A DNA stretch of 64,000 bases, taken from contig NZ_VATY01000001.1 in NCBI RefSeq assembly GCF_005885635.1, forward strand, positions 1,116,001 to 1,180,000. The letters run 5' to 3'. Below the pieces are notes generated by a model, which was not told the DNA's origin, searched no databases, and was given only the letters and a program-made list of their open reading frames with translations. Position numbers and translations under genes: made by a program. Below, piece by piece: positions 44,975-53,072 of this stretch; the stretch's first letter is position 1; each line of letters starts with the position of its first letter. This DNA comes from Maribacter algarum (ex Zhang et al. 2020). Its GTDB lineage: Bacteria > Bacteroidota > Bacteroidia > Flavobacteriales > Flavobacteriaceae.

Positions 44975-46138
44975 ATGGAAACGACTTTAAGAAATGATAT
45001 AACAATAAAGGATATCTGTGATGGTTTTGTTTACAATGAATCGGAAGGAAAAGGTTTGTTTGGGCTTTCTGGTGCATTAACTATTCAGCCAGAGTATCAA
45101 CGAAATTATATTTATGCAGATGGGAAAAAGGATGTAGCTGTAATTGAATCAATTCTTAAAGGGTATCCTTTGGGGCTAATATACTTTAACAAGGTAAACA
45201 ATAATCAATTTGAAGTATTAGATGGGCAACAGCGAATTACTAGTATTGGAAGATTTCTCACTTTCAAGTTTGCAATTAAAGATGAGAATGGTATGGAGCA
45301 ATATTTTGACAGTCTTCCAGCTGACAAACAAAAGAAAATAGAGGAAACCGAATTATTAATTTATGAATGTGAAGGAGAAGAAAGTGAAATAAAAGAATGG
45401 TTTAAAACTATTAATATAGCTGGTGTCCCTCTTAATCCTCAGGAATTACTGAATGCAATATATTCTGGACCGTTTGTTACGCTTTGCAAAGAAGAATTCA
45501 GTAATAGCCAAAATGCTAATATTCAAAAATGGGGAGCCTATATAAAAGGTAGTGCGAATAGGCAAGATATCTTACAACGTGCGTTAGAATGGGTAAGCAA
45601 AGGTAAGATTGATAATTATATGAGTAGCCATCGAAAAGAAAATAACATTGACGAACTTAAGACTTATTTCAATAGTGTTATTGACTGGGTTTCAACGGTA
45701 TTCTTAGATGTAGAGAAAGAAATGAGTGGCTTGGAATGGGGTCGTTTGTATGAAACATACCATAAAACAGCTTACAATCCGAATGAAGTGTCAGAACAAG
45801 TTCAAAAATTATATGGAGATGCTTTCGTCAAAAATCGAAAAGGAGTTTTTGAATTTATTCTTGGGGGATCTTCTAATACTAAACTTCTCGATATTCGCGT
45901 ATTTGAGGAATCCACGAAAAGGTCTGTTTATGCAAAACAGAAAAAGGAAGCGGAGGCTAAAGGAATTTCCAATTGCCCTCATTGTGCCTTAGGTCATGAT
46001 GCTAATAAATCAAAAGTTTGGGCAATAAAAGACATGGATGCCGACCATGTTTCAGCATGGAGTAAAGGAGGAAAAACCGATGTCAGTAATTGTGAAATGC
46101 TCTGCAAGACTCACAATAGAGCAAAAGGAAATCGTTAA
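44975..46138 (+). CDS. DUF262-HNH nuclease (GmrSD-like)
   Basis: 387 residues. The N-terminal DUF262 domain (about 25-200) shows [27 protein letters not shown] and the nucleotide-binding DGQQR (83-87). The C-terminal HNH domain (about 335-387) has a CPHC zinc knuckle, [11 protein letters not shown] and [15 protein letters not shown]. In GmrSD-type enzymes DUF262 hydrolyses a nucleotide and the HNH part cuts DNA. Immediate coupling to two adenine methyltransferases suggests a restriction partner instead of a stand-alone modification-dependent enzyme. This is inferred from position. Confidence 0.85.
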   Translation: METTLRNDITIKDICDGFVYNESEGKGLFGLSGALTIQPEYQRNYIYADGKKDVAVIESILKGYPLGLIYFNKVNNNQFEVLDGQQRITSIGRFLTFKFAIKDENGMEQYFDSLPADKQKKIEETELLIYECEGEESEIKEWFKTINIAGVPLNPQELLNAIYSGPFVTLCKEEFSNSQNANIQKWGAYIKGSANRQDILQRALEWVSKGKIDNYMSSHRKENNIDELKTYFNSVIDWVSTVFLDVEKEMSGLEWGRLYETYHKTAYNPNEVSEQVQKLYGDAFVKNRKGVFEFILGGSSNTKLLDIRVFEESTKRSVYAKQKKEAEAKGISNCPHCALGHDANKSKVWAIKDMDADHVSAWSKGGKTDVSNCEMLCKTHNRAKGNR

Positions 46139-46200
46139 AAACATCAATAAATTTTTATTCGTTTTGAGCAATTAGAATCGTCAATAGAAAATACCCAATT

Positions 46201-47127
46201 ATGAATGATTTTAAGAATGACATACCGGACTTCCAAACTATAATGTTACCAATGCTCAAATTATTAGCAGATAGTAAACAATGGACGCTAAATGAGGTAA
46301 TGCGGGCGCTCACAAAACATTTTAATCTCACTGAGGAACATCTCAAAATTCAGGTACCAAGTAAACAAATGGGGCTTTTTAGAAATCGTGTAGGTTGGAC
46401 ACGCAGTTATCTCAAAAAAGCAGGCCTCATAAAATACCCAGATAGAGGTGTATATCAGATTACTGATTTTGGGAAAGAATTTCTAAAAACCAACCCAACG
46501 AAGTTGCGCATGAAGCAATTGGAACAATTTCCAGACTATCAAGAATGGCGCAAAACTTTTATTGATAGTAAGACTAAAGAAAAACCAATTACTCGAACAG
46601 GTGAACAAACACCTGAGGAAGTTTTGGGTTCTACTGTTAAAGAGTTGAAAAATGAATTGGCAACTGAATTGTTAGATAGACTAAAAGAAAACTCTTTCCA
46701 GTATTTCGAGAATTTTGTCATTCGATTACTTGAAAAAATGGGTTATGGAAATTTTAGAGAAGATTCATCTCAGCATACAGGTCAAACAGGTGACCAAGGA
46801 ATAGATGGCATCATTTCACAAGATAGACTAGGATTAGAAAGTGTCTATATTCAAGCCAAGCGTTTTACTAATAATTCGGTTGGTTCACCCGAGATAAGAA
46901 ATTTCATAGGTTCCCTAGCATTACAAGGAGTAAGTAAAGGTGTGTTTTTGACTACAAGTCGTTTTTCATCTAGTGCTTTACAAACTGCATTGGACAGCAA
47001 GCAGCAAAAAATAGTTTTAATTGATGGAAAAGAGCTTACAGAACTGGCTATTGAATACAATCTAGGGGTTCAAACTTCTGAAACGATAGAAATAAAAAGA
47101 ATAGACTTAGATTATTTTGAGGAATAA
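46201..47127 (+). CDS. Mrr-family restriction endonuclease
   Basis: 308 residues. N-terminal winged-helix Mrr_N domain (about 10-100, LNEVMRALTKHFNLTEEHLK and YLKKAGLIKYPDRGVYQITDFG). The Mrr catalytic domain (about 165-290) carries the D-QxK site: D202 in GDQGIDGII and Q218-A-K220 in VYIQAKRF. Mrr enzymes cut methylated or otherwise modified DNA. Beside two adenine methyltransferases, self-targeting must be avoided, so its specificity is likely different. 62 bp behind the HNH gene, same strand. Confidence 0.87.
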   Translation: MNDFKNDIPDFQTIMLPMLKLLADSKQWTLNEVMRALTKHFNLTEEHLKIQVPSKQMGLFRNRVGWTRSYLKKAGLIKYPDRGVYQITDFGKEFLKTNPTKLRMKQLEQFPDYQEWRKTFIDSKTKEKPITRTGEQTPEEVLGSTVKELKNELATELLDRLKENSFQYFENFVIRLLEKMGYGNFREDSSQHTGQTGDQGIDGIISQDRLGLESVYIQAKRFTNNSVGSPEIRNFIGSLALQGVSKGVFLTTSRFSSSALQTALDSKQQKIVLIDGKELTELAIEYNLGVQTSETIEIKRIDLDYFEE

Positions 47128-47243
47128 TATCCACTAACTCCAAAAACAGATAACTAGAATGAACTTGTTAGGTGTTGTGAACATCAGAAATTTATTTATT
47201 GAGTTTCTACAGTATTTGTTTAGGGGTGATGTTGGGTAGTTAG

Positions 47244-47259
47244 ACTTCTGATTAGAAGT
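47244..47259. promoter_or_regulatory. Inverted repeat upstream of the retron operon
   Basis: ACTTCT-GATT-AGAAGT, a perfect 6-bp inverted repeat with a 4-nt spacer, 18 nt before the effector start. It could be an operator or a short hairpin. The gap 47128-47277 holds nothing else I recognise. Confidence 0.4.
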
Positions 47260-47277
47260 AAATTATAGATTGATGTA

Positions 47278-48549
47278 ATGGCTCATAGTTTTAAGCTTGA
47301 TAAAAACGTAATAGTCAAAGTAGGTGATTTATTACCTCGATTAAAACATTCTGTCGAGCCTATTAAATTAATCAATTGGCTAGAAAACTTTGATGAAGAT
47401 GAAATAGATTTAGCGATTGATTTATTGAGTGTTTACGAGTATATTCCATTTAATGAGTTTATGTTTCGTTTAAATGATTTGTTAAACGAGATTTTTAAAA
47501 TTATACCTAAAGGAGAAAAAATAGTAATATTCCCTTATGGCAAAGTTGGTAAGAGCGGCACCTTAGTTACTTATCCTTTAAAAAACACTAATGCTTTTAG
47601 AAGAAGAGAGAAAGACATTACACTTACGCATGATTTTATAAAGGTTAAAGACCCAAATAATTTTAACCATATTATATTTCTAGATGATTTTATTGGTAGC
47701 GGGAAAACATTTTTCAAGGAGTTTTCTAAGCCTAAATCTGTTCAGGAATGGATAAGTAAAAATTGCATTGAAAATGTTTATATTCTTTCAACTATTATAA
47801 TGGTTGAAGGCAAGGCTTTCATATTAAAGAAATTTCCTTTCATTCAAATATTTTCTGAAGAAAGAAATATGATTTTTGATAATGCTTTATCCCCTTTGAA
47901 AATCATTGGTAATGCTAAAAAAATTGAGGACATTGTTAAAAAGCATGGAAATAAATTGCCCGTCTTTGGCCACCCGCCTTATGTTGCACCCTACGGTTAT
48001 GACGATAGCCAGTCGTTGGTTTCTTTTTTTCATTGCACACCAAATAACACTTTATCAATAATATGGGGGAAAAGCAAAAACTGGAAACCTCTATTTCCAA
48101 GAAGGGCAAATATTAGAATGGATGAAGCTCGTCAATTTAAAAAAGAAATTGCCTTTTATATCGGTATTTGCAATAGACTAGGGATAGACTTATATACTGG
48201 AAGGTCTATTATTTATAAAAAGAAGGACAAACATGTTAGAAATATACTGCACAACACCAAACAAGACCATTCAGTAATAGCTTTGTTATTCTTGAAAAAC
48301 AATGGCTATGACAATTTGATTATTTGTCACTTACTAGGCATTACGAGAAATGAGTTGAGATTAATTTATATAGAAGCAAAAAAGCTAAAATTTATAAATA
48401 AGAGATATGAATTAACCGTAAATGGTGTCAATTTTCTTAAAGAATTGAAGAAAAAAACCAAACCAGAAAATTTTAGAAAAGAAACAAAGTACAGTCTAAG
48501 AGTTAAACATGAATTATATATACCAAAAACATTTGATGGATTGACATAG
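47278..48549 (+). CDS. Retron effector: phosphoribosyltransferase-like domain with C-terminal winged helix
   Basis: 423 residues. The middle holds a PRTase-type PRPP loop, IIFLDDFIGSGKTF (132-145), where two aspartates and the GSGKT turn replace the usual DD-x-x-(T/S)-G. Downstream elements are YVAPYGYDDSQSLVSFFHCTPNN and WKPLFPRR. The last ~100 residues form a winged helix (ALLFLKNNGYDNLIICHLLGITRNELRLIYIEAKKL...ELTVNGVNFLKEL). PRTase-like effectors with winged helices are the partners of type III retrons, and the next gene is a retron RT. The stop codon lies within the a1 arm of the ncRNA. Confidence 0.8.
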   Translation: MAHSFKLDKNVIVKVGDLLPRLKHSVEPIKLINWLENFDEDEIDLAIDLLSVYEYIPFNEFMFRLNDLLNEIFKIIPKGEKIVIFPYGKVGKSGTLVTYPLKNTNAFRRREKDITLTHDFIKVKDPNNFNHIIFLDDFIGSGKTFFKEFSKPKSVQEWISKNCIENVYILSTIIMVEGKAFILKKFPFIQIFSEERNMIFDNALSPLKIIGNAKKIEDIVKKHGNKLPVFGHPPYVAPYGYDDSQSLVSFFHCTPNNTLSIIWGKSKNWKPLFPRRANIRMDEARQFKKEIAFYIGICNRLGIDLYTGRSIIYKKKDKHVRNILHNTKQDHSVIALLFLKNNGYDNLIICHLLGITRNELRLIYIEAKKLKFINKRYELTVNGVNFLKELKKKTKPENFRKETKYSLRVKHELYIPKTFDGLT

Positions 48550-48755
48550 CTTGTTGTTAGCAATTAACCCTAATAAGGTTTTCTCAGTGTAGTTCATTGA
48601 GAATTATTGAAGCCACTTGATAGCATAACTTATATGTTATTAATAATATGCTTAAAGACTAAACTAAATCTAGGTCGGCTAGATTGACTTTACCCCTTAA
48701 GCACATTCTCAAGAATATTAAATTTAACATTCAAGAAAGAGTAACAGCAACTATG
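48545..48755 (+). ncRNA. Retron msr-msd RNA
   Basis: The ends pair: CATAG-c-TTGTTGTTA (48545-48559, the C at 48550 bulged) with TAACAGCAACTATG (48742-48755), 14 bp with one G-T wobble. Inside the a1 arm follows GC after TTA, so G48560 is the predicted branch guanosine (compare TTAGC in Ec86). Within lie an AACC/GGTT hairpin (48566-48580), TTCTCA/TGAGAA (48581-48603), AGCATA/TATGCT (48622-48652) and AATCTAG-GTCGG-CTAGATT (48667-48685), the last nested in a TGCTTAA/TTAAGCA stem (48649-48703). The msd should be the latter half. Ends and branch point are read from the sequence; folds are by eye. Confidence 0.8.
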
Positions 48756-49892
48756 TCATTTCCATTTAATCAATTTGCCCTTGAAGCTAAAGAGCAAAAT
48801 AAATCACAAGAATTTATTGACGCTTGTTTGGCTTATGCGAGCAACTTATCTGAACAAGGTTATCCCGTAACTTTCTCCATAGAACATTTGGCAATGCAAA
48901 TTGGAGTTCAGTCAGATTATTTAAGAAATTTAATCGGTGATGGAAAAAGAGATATTACCTACGATTATGAACACAAGTACAAAAGATATAACTACTTCAA
49001 ATTAAAAAAGAGGGACGGAAATTTTAGAGAAATAATGTCGCCTGCAAAGGATTTGAAATTCATCCAAAAATGGATTTTGGTTAACATATTAAGTAAATAT
49101 AGGCTAGCTGAAAGTTGCAAAGGATTTCGAAAAAGAATCTCCATTTATGATAATGCCAAAGTGCATGAAAATTCAGAAATAATACTCAAGGTTGATTTAC
49201 TTAAATTTTACGATACCATTACGGAAAAAAGAGTCTATGGTCTATTTAAATCTTTAGGTTATGCCACTAATCTATCTTTTTCACTCGCTAAGATAACAAC
49301 AGCTAAGCACAGAAAGAATTATTGGAGAGACTTCAATAATAGCTCTAAAGAAATTTTATCAGAATTAGTTCAAACTAAACCTGCAATACTTCCACAAGGT
49401 TCTCCGACTAGCCCAATGATATCAAATATCCTAGCAACTAAAATGGATTATAGATTTGAAGGTATGGCCAAGAAGCAAAATTTTAGATATTCTAGATATG
49501 CAGATGATTTAACTTTTTCAATCACCAAAGAAGGAAGCCTACCATCATTAAACGTAATAAGTAAAATAATCACTCAAGAAGGTTTTTTTATTAACCATAA
49601 AAAAACCCAATACTTAAAAAAAGGCTGCAAACAATATGTAACTGGTTTAACCACCACAAATGGAATAAACGTAAATAAAAAGTACAGAAAACAAATTTCT
49701 GAACATATCTATTTTTGCAGAAAATATGGTGTAAAAAGCCATTTGGCAAGACGTAAGAAAGACTTTCCTAATTCAAATAGTCTGAGTTTTCATAACTGGT
49801 TGTATGGTCATTTATGTTTTATAAATTCGGTAAATAGCAAAGCAAGCAAAACACTTTTAGAAGAGTTTAATAAAATTAACTGGTCGGTATGA
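48753..49892 (+). CDS. Retron reverse transcriptase
   Basis: Start at ATG 48753, inside the a2 arm of the ncRNA; the TTG at 48684 would lie within the msd. 379 residues. Retron signatures: NAxxH (N134-A-K-V-H138), motif A VDLLKFYDTI with D148, LPQGSPTSP (213-221), the KMDYRFEGMA segment also found in Ec86-type RTs, catalytic YADDLTFS (249-256) and VTG (296-298) in the thumb/X region. It primes on the branch guanosine and copies msd into msDNA. Effector, ncRNA and RT occur in that order on one strand. Confidence 0.92.
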   Translation: MSFPFNQFALEAKEQNKSQEFIDACLAYASNLSEQGYPVTFSIEHLAMQIGVQSDYLRNLIGDGKRDITYDYEHKYKRYNYFKLKKRDGNFREIMSPAKDLKFIQKWILVNILSKYRLAESCKGFRKRISIYDNAKVHENSEIILKVDLLKFYDTITEKRVYGLFKSLGYATNLSFSLAKITTAKHRKNYWRDFNNSSKEILSELVQTKPAILPQGSPTSPMISNILATKMDYRFEGMAKKQNFRYSRYADDLTFSITKEGSLPSLNVISKIITQEGFFINHKKTQYLKKGCKQYVTGLTTTNGINVNKKYRKQISEHIYFCRKYGVKSHLARRKKDFPNSNSLSFHNWLYGHLCFINSVNSKASKTLLEEFNKINWSV

Positions 49893-50021
49893 ACCACCTT
49901 TGAAACAACGAATTCTTGCATTCTTCTAACTTATTATATTAATATTACCTGAGAATATATCTATGTTGGTTTCCCCAACCTTTCACGACCAACTCCTCAT
50001 AAATCATAAACAAATTTTGCC

Positions 50022-50714
50022 ATGCAAAAACACCCCATAAAAGTAGCCGTAGTATCTGATGTCGCCTGCCCATGGTGCTATGTGGGTAAACGCAGACTAG
50101 AAAGTGCATTACAACAATGGCAAGGTGCCCCCGTAGAAGTCACCTGGCACCCCTTTCAGTTAGACCCTACTATACCCGAAGCGGGTTATGACCGTGAAAC
50201 GTATTTAGCCAATAAATTTGGTGATAGAGACCTTACTGATGCCATGAAAAGAATCACAGATGCAGGTGAAGGCGAAGGCATCACTTTTAATTTTGGAGAT
50301 AAATGGTTGGCCGTAAATACCTTGCCTTTACATCAATTGCTACATGTAGCCGGAGATGAAGGTTTTAAAGACCAACTCAAAGAGCGCTTTTTAAAAGCCT
50401 ATTTTGATGAAAATTTGCATCTTAATGATACCGAAGTGCTCATCAAAGTGATGCAAGAATTTGACTGGGCAGCTGAAAAGACGACGCGTATTCTCAATGA
50501 TGATGCTATTGCCTATGCCGTAAAACAAGAGATTGCGCATTACCAACAGCTGGGTGTGACGGGTGTCCCCTTTTTTATTATCAATGACCAATATGGTATT
50601 TCTGGCGCGCAGCCGGTAGAGGTGTTTTTGGAGGCGTTTGGGCGGGTGTCTGAGATGCAGGTGATTGGTGAAAGTGATGGGGATAGTTGTGGGGTTGATG
50701 GGGTGGATTGTTAG
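50022..50714 (+). CDS. DsbA-family (FrnE-like) oxidoreductase
   Basis: 230 residues, no signal peptide, so cytoplasmic. Active site CPWCYVGKRRLESAL (C18 and C21 approximately) in the FrnE-like arrangement, a DsbA helical insert, and the cis-proline loop GVTGVPFFIINDQYGISGAQP. An unusual C-terminus, CGVDGVDC, adds two cysteines. FrnE-like proteins are thiol isomerases or reductases linked to stress responses. It marks the right border of the A+T-rich defence island. Its 3' end is followed by composite repeat A3. Confidence 0.87.
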   Translation: MQKHPIKVAVVSDVACPWCYVGKRRLESALQQWQGAPVEVTWHPFQLDPTIPEAGYDRETYLANKFGDRDLTDAMKRITDAGEGEGITFNFGDKWLAVNTLPLHQLLHVAGDEGFKDQLKERFLKAYFDENLHLNDTEVLIKVMQEFDWAAEKTTRILNDDAIAYAVKQEIAHYQQLGVTGVPFFIINDQYGISGAQPVEVFLEAFGRVSEMQVIGESDGDSCGVDGVDC

Positions 50715-50743
50715 ATTTTTGGATTGTTAGTAGATAGTTTATA

Positions 50744-50883
50744 GGTCCTCCCCTTTTTACAAGGGGAGGTGCCCGCAGGGCGGAGGGGTCCTGGTGAAGT
50801 TATCTAGAATGTTGAATTATTCAAGTATCTAGCTCCAACCCCTCCGGCTGTCGCCACCTCCCCTTGAAAAAAGGGGAGGACCC
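50744..50883. repeat. Composite palindromic repeat A3, full copy, inverted
   Basis: The reverse complement matches A2 (35246-35383) in order and sequence: GGTCCTCCCC/GGGGAGG hairpin, GGCGACAGCC, a spacer with CTTCACCA, then the CCTCCGCCCTGCGGGC hairpin. Located between two convergent genes. Confidence 0.85.
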
Positions 50884-50900
50884 TGAGATTGAACTTTTGT

Positions 50901-50949
50901 ATTCCTAGGCTCTCCCCCGAAGCTTCGGGGCGCTCGATGTGACAGCATA
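50901..50949. repeat. Palindromic repeat B5, variant
   Basis: Has ATTCCTAGGCTCTC and CGCTCGATGTGACAG as in other B copies, but the middle is replaced by a perfect palindrome CCCCGAAGCTTCGGGG (50915-50930). Confidence 0.6.
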
Positions 50950-50992
50950 GTTCGATTGCTAAATCGAAAAAAGACAGAACCCTAAAAGATAC

Positions 50993-51181
50993 TTAAGAGC
51001 TGCTGTTATATTTATACACTGCAAAAGAAGGTATAAATATTAGGGCCAAGCCAACAAGGCCAATGAGGAAAAATAAACCACTGGTTAGTGGACCAAGCTC
51101 CCACTTTAAGATTTTAAAAAGATTACCTAAAATGGTTAAAGACGAAAATACGGCTCCGGAAACAAATGCTAATTTTTTCAT
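50993..51181 (-). CDS. Small two-helix membrane protein
   Basis: 62 residues: two hydrophobic segments (about 5-22 and 32-52) with a short loop (KILKWELGPLTSG), ending in a serine-rich tail. No family recognised. The start ATG at 51181 is followed by the signal-like MKKLAFVSGAVFSSLTILG. It lies alone between palindromic repeats; expression is not evident from the sequence. Coding nature is moderately supported by the two clean helices. Confidence 0.55.
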   Translation of the reverse strand: MKKLAFVSGAVFSSLTILGNLFKILKWELGPLTSGLFFLIGLVGLALIFIPSFAVYKYNSSS

Positions 51182-51318
51182 ATGTATATAAATTGGTTCG
51201 TTATAACCTTAAACGGAGAATTCCATGATTTTATTTGAAAAATAGCATTTTTTGCGGGACTGCCCTTAGTGTTGGTGATTGGGTTTTTTAATAGTCTGAA
51301 AGTTGGTTTTGGCTTTTT

Positions 51319-51415
51319 GTGTTCCTAGGCCTTCGACTCCGCTCAGGATGACAGCAGAGGCGGGTTGAAACTTATCTGTCACATCGGGCCCTTCGACAGG
51401 ACTCAAGATTACAGT
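51319..51415. repeat. Palindromic repeat B6
   Basis: Two inverted half units: TGTTCCTAGGCCTTCGACTC then GCTCAGGATGACAG, and TCTGTCACATCGGGCCCTTC then CGACAGGACTCAAG. It is the only B copy lying between divergent starts instead of behind a stop. Confidence 0.6.
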
Positions 51416-51441
51416 ATTGGTGGGTTGATTATCTTTGCTAC

Positions 51442-51861
51442 ATGAACCTTATACTCCTCATTCACATTTTTACAACTTTATTTATGTGCGGCCTTTGCTG
51501 GTTTGTACAAATCGTGCACTACCCTTTGTTTAAGGAGATTTCAGCTGCTGATTTTCCTACCTATCAGAAAAAGAATTATGCTACGGGATGGATTACTGTA
51601 CCGGTGATGACTATCGAACTTTTTAGTGGTATTTGGTTTTTATATACCGACTACTCTCCATTGTTTTTAGTGAATATGGTGTTATTGGTTCTTATTTGGG
51701 GGAGTACTTTTGTTTTTCAGGTGCCTACGCATATTCAATTGATAGAAACACCCACCCATACGCTGATGAACAAATTGATTCGTACGAATTGGATACGGAC
51801 TATTTGTTGGACGGTTCGGGCGCTGCTTTTGGGGTATTTGGTTTTTTTCGCTACACGCTGA
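51442..51861 (+). CDS. Four-helix membrane protein of unknown function
   Basis: 139 residues with four hydrophobic segments (about 3-23, 50-70, 75-95 and 118-136). The motif CWFVQIVHYPLF and the C-terminal half LIRTNWIRTICWTVRALLL occur in a conserved Bacteroidota family without a name that I know (DUF1772-like length). Inner membrane. TATCTTTG (51430-51437), a perfect -7 box, sits just 4 nt before the ATG, so the mRNA leader would be very short or absent. Confidence 0.65.
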   Translation: MNLILLIHIFTTLFMCGLCWFVQIVHYPLFKEISAADFPTYQKKNYATGWITVPVMTIELFSGIWFLYTDYSPLFLVNMVLLVLIWGSTFVFQVPTHIQLIETPTHTLMNKLIRTNWIRTICWTVRALLLGYLVFFATR

Positions 51862-51963
51862 TCGCTAAACGCCGTTCGCTATACGCTCTAAGCTGTGCGA
51901 TTTAGCGATTTGCGTATGGCGTTAAGTGCATATTTGATACCTTTAAAGAGCTAAAAGTATTCT

Positions 51964-52971
51964 ATGAATTCAATTGTTTTGGTCTTAAGTTCATTGGGTA
52001 TTGCACAAGCGCTCTTTTTGTGTGTGTACCTACTTACGCTTAAAAAGGGCAATCGCAAAGCGAATCTGTTTTTGGCATTCGTTTTACTTGGCCTTACCAT
52101 TCGTATTGGGAAATCAATTTTGAATGTCTACCTCGTTTTAGAACCTTGGCAGCGAAATTTGGGTATTTCTGGGGTGATGATGGCCGGACCGTTTCTTTGG
52201 TTTTACGGCCGCTTGTTGTTGGGAAAAGAAAAGGGGTTTTCTAAGCACAACTACTGGCATTTGCTACCCTTTGTGCTTTTCGTATGTTTTTGCTTTTATA
52301 TTCCCAATGGTTCTGGTGCATTTCCGAATGCAAGTTATTTAATCGCCTTTTCACATTTGGCTGTTTACTTGGTATTGACCATTGGTTTATTGGTAAAATA
52401 CAAAAGGCAGGCCAACAAGTCCGTTTGGGTCTGGTATCGCAATATGGTCATTGGCGTGGCTTTACTATGGATATTCTATATGGGGAATCTGTATGGATTG
52501 ATTCCCTATTATATCGGAGGGGCCATTTTCTTTTCCTTTTTACTCTATGCCTTCTCTTTTCTGCTCTTAAAGCGACCCGTTTTTGCTATGGAAAAGTATA
52601 AGAACTCATCTATTGATAATTCAAGTTCTAAAAAATACATGCAGCAAATTCGAACACTGTTCGAAACGGAAACACTATATCTTGACAGCGAATTGAACAT
52701 GACCAAAGTGGCACAAAAATTAGGCATCGCTTCTCGGGATGTATCTCAGGTCATCAATGAGAATGAGCAACAGAATTTTTCTGAATTTGTGAATCATTAT
52801 CGTATCGCAAAAGCCAAAGATCTCTTGGTCGACCCGTCCTACGCACAGGAAAAAATCGCTACCGTTGCCTATGATTGCGGCTTTGGCAATGTAACTTCTT
52901 TTAATTTGGCTTTTAAAGCTGCCACCCAATTGACCCCTTCGCAATACAGGAATAAATTTCGCTTGGGGTAG
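51964..52971 (+). CDS. Membrane-bound AraC-family regulator
   Basis: 335 residues. The N-terminal ~215 residues contain seven transmembrane segments (IVLVLSSLGIAQALFLCVYLL, FLAFVLLGLTIRI, GVMMAGPFLWFYG and others). A C-terminal AraC domain (about 230-335) has two helix-turn-helix units: MTKVAQKLGIASRDVSQVIN and IATVAYDCGFGNVTSFNLAFK, closing with LTPSQYRNKF. This 7TM-AraC type senses a signal at the membrane and acts on nearby genes; the following gene is a candidate target. Start ATG 51964. Confidence 0.85.
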   Translation: MNSIVLVLSSLGIAQALFLCVYLLTLKKGNRKANLFLAFVLLGLTIRIGKSILNVYLVLEPWQRNLGISGVMMAGPFLWFYGRLLLGKEKGFSKHNYWHLLPFVLFVCFCFYIPNGSGAFPNASYLIAFSHLAVYLVLTIGLLVKYKRQANKSVWVWYRNMVIGVALLWIFYMGNLYGLIPYYIGGAIFFSFLLYAFSFLLLKRPVFAMEKYKNSSIDNSSSKKYMQQIRTLFETETLYLDSELNMTKVAQKLGIASRDVSQVINENEQQNFSEFVNHYRIAKAKDLLVDPSYAQEKIATVAYDCGFGNVTSFNLAFKAATQLTPSQYRNKFRLG

Positions 52972-53072
52972 AGACTCTTTCGAATATTTCTCTCACTTTT
53001 CGTTTTAAGAATCATGATTTTTAAAGGATTTTAGAAAGGTCACCCCTAGTTTTGACTCAAATTAGCGATGCT

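Noticed and set aside
47128-47277. Alternative location for the retron ncRNA upstream of the effector gene
   Set aside because: Only a short 6-bp palindrome is there; the a1/a2 arms and branch site are found in the 48545-48755 gap instead.
48684-48752. Upstream TTG start of the RT
   Set aside because: It lies within the predicted msd; the ATG at 48753 gives the usual RT N-terminus.
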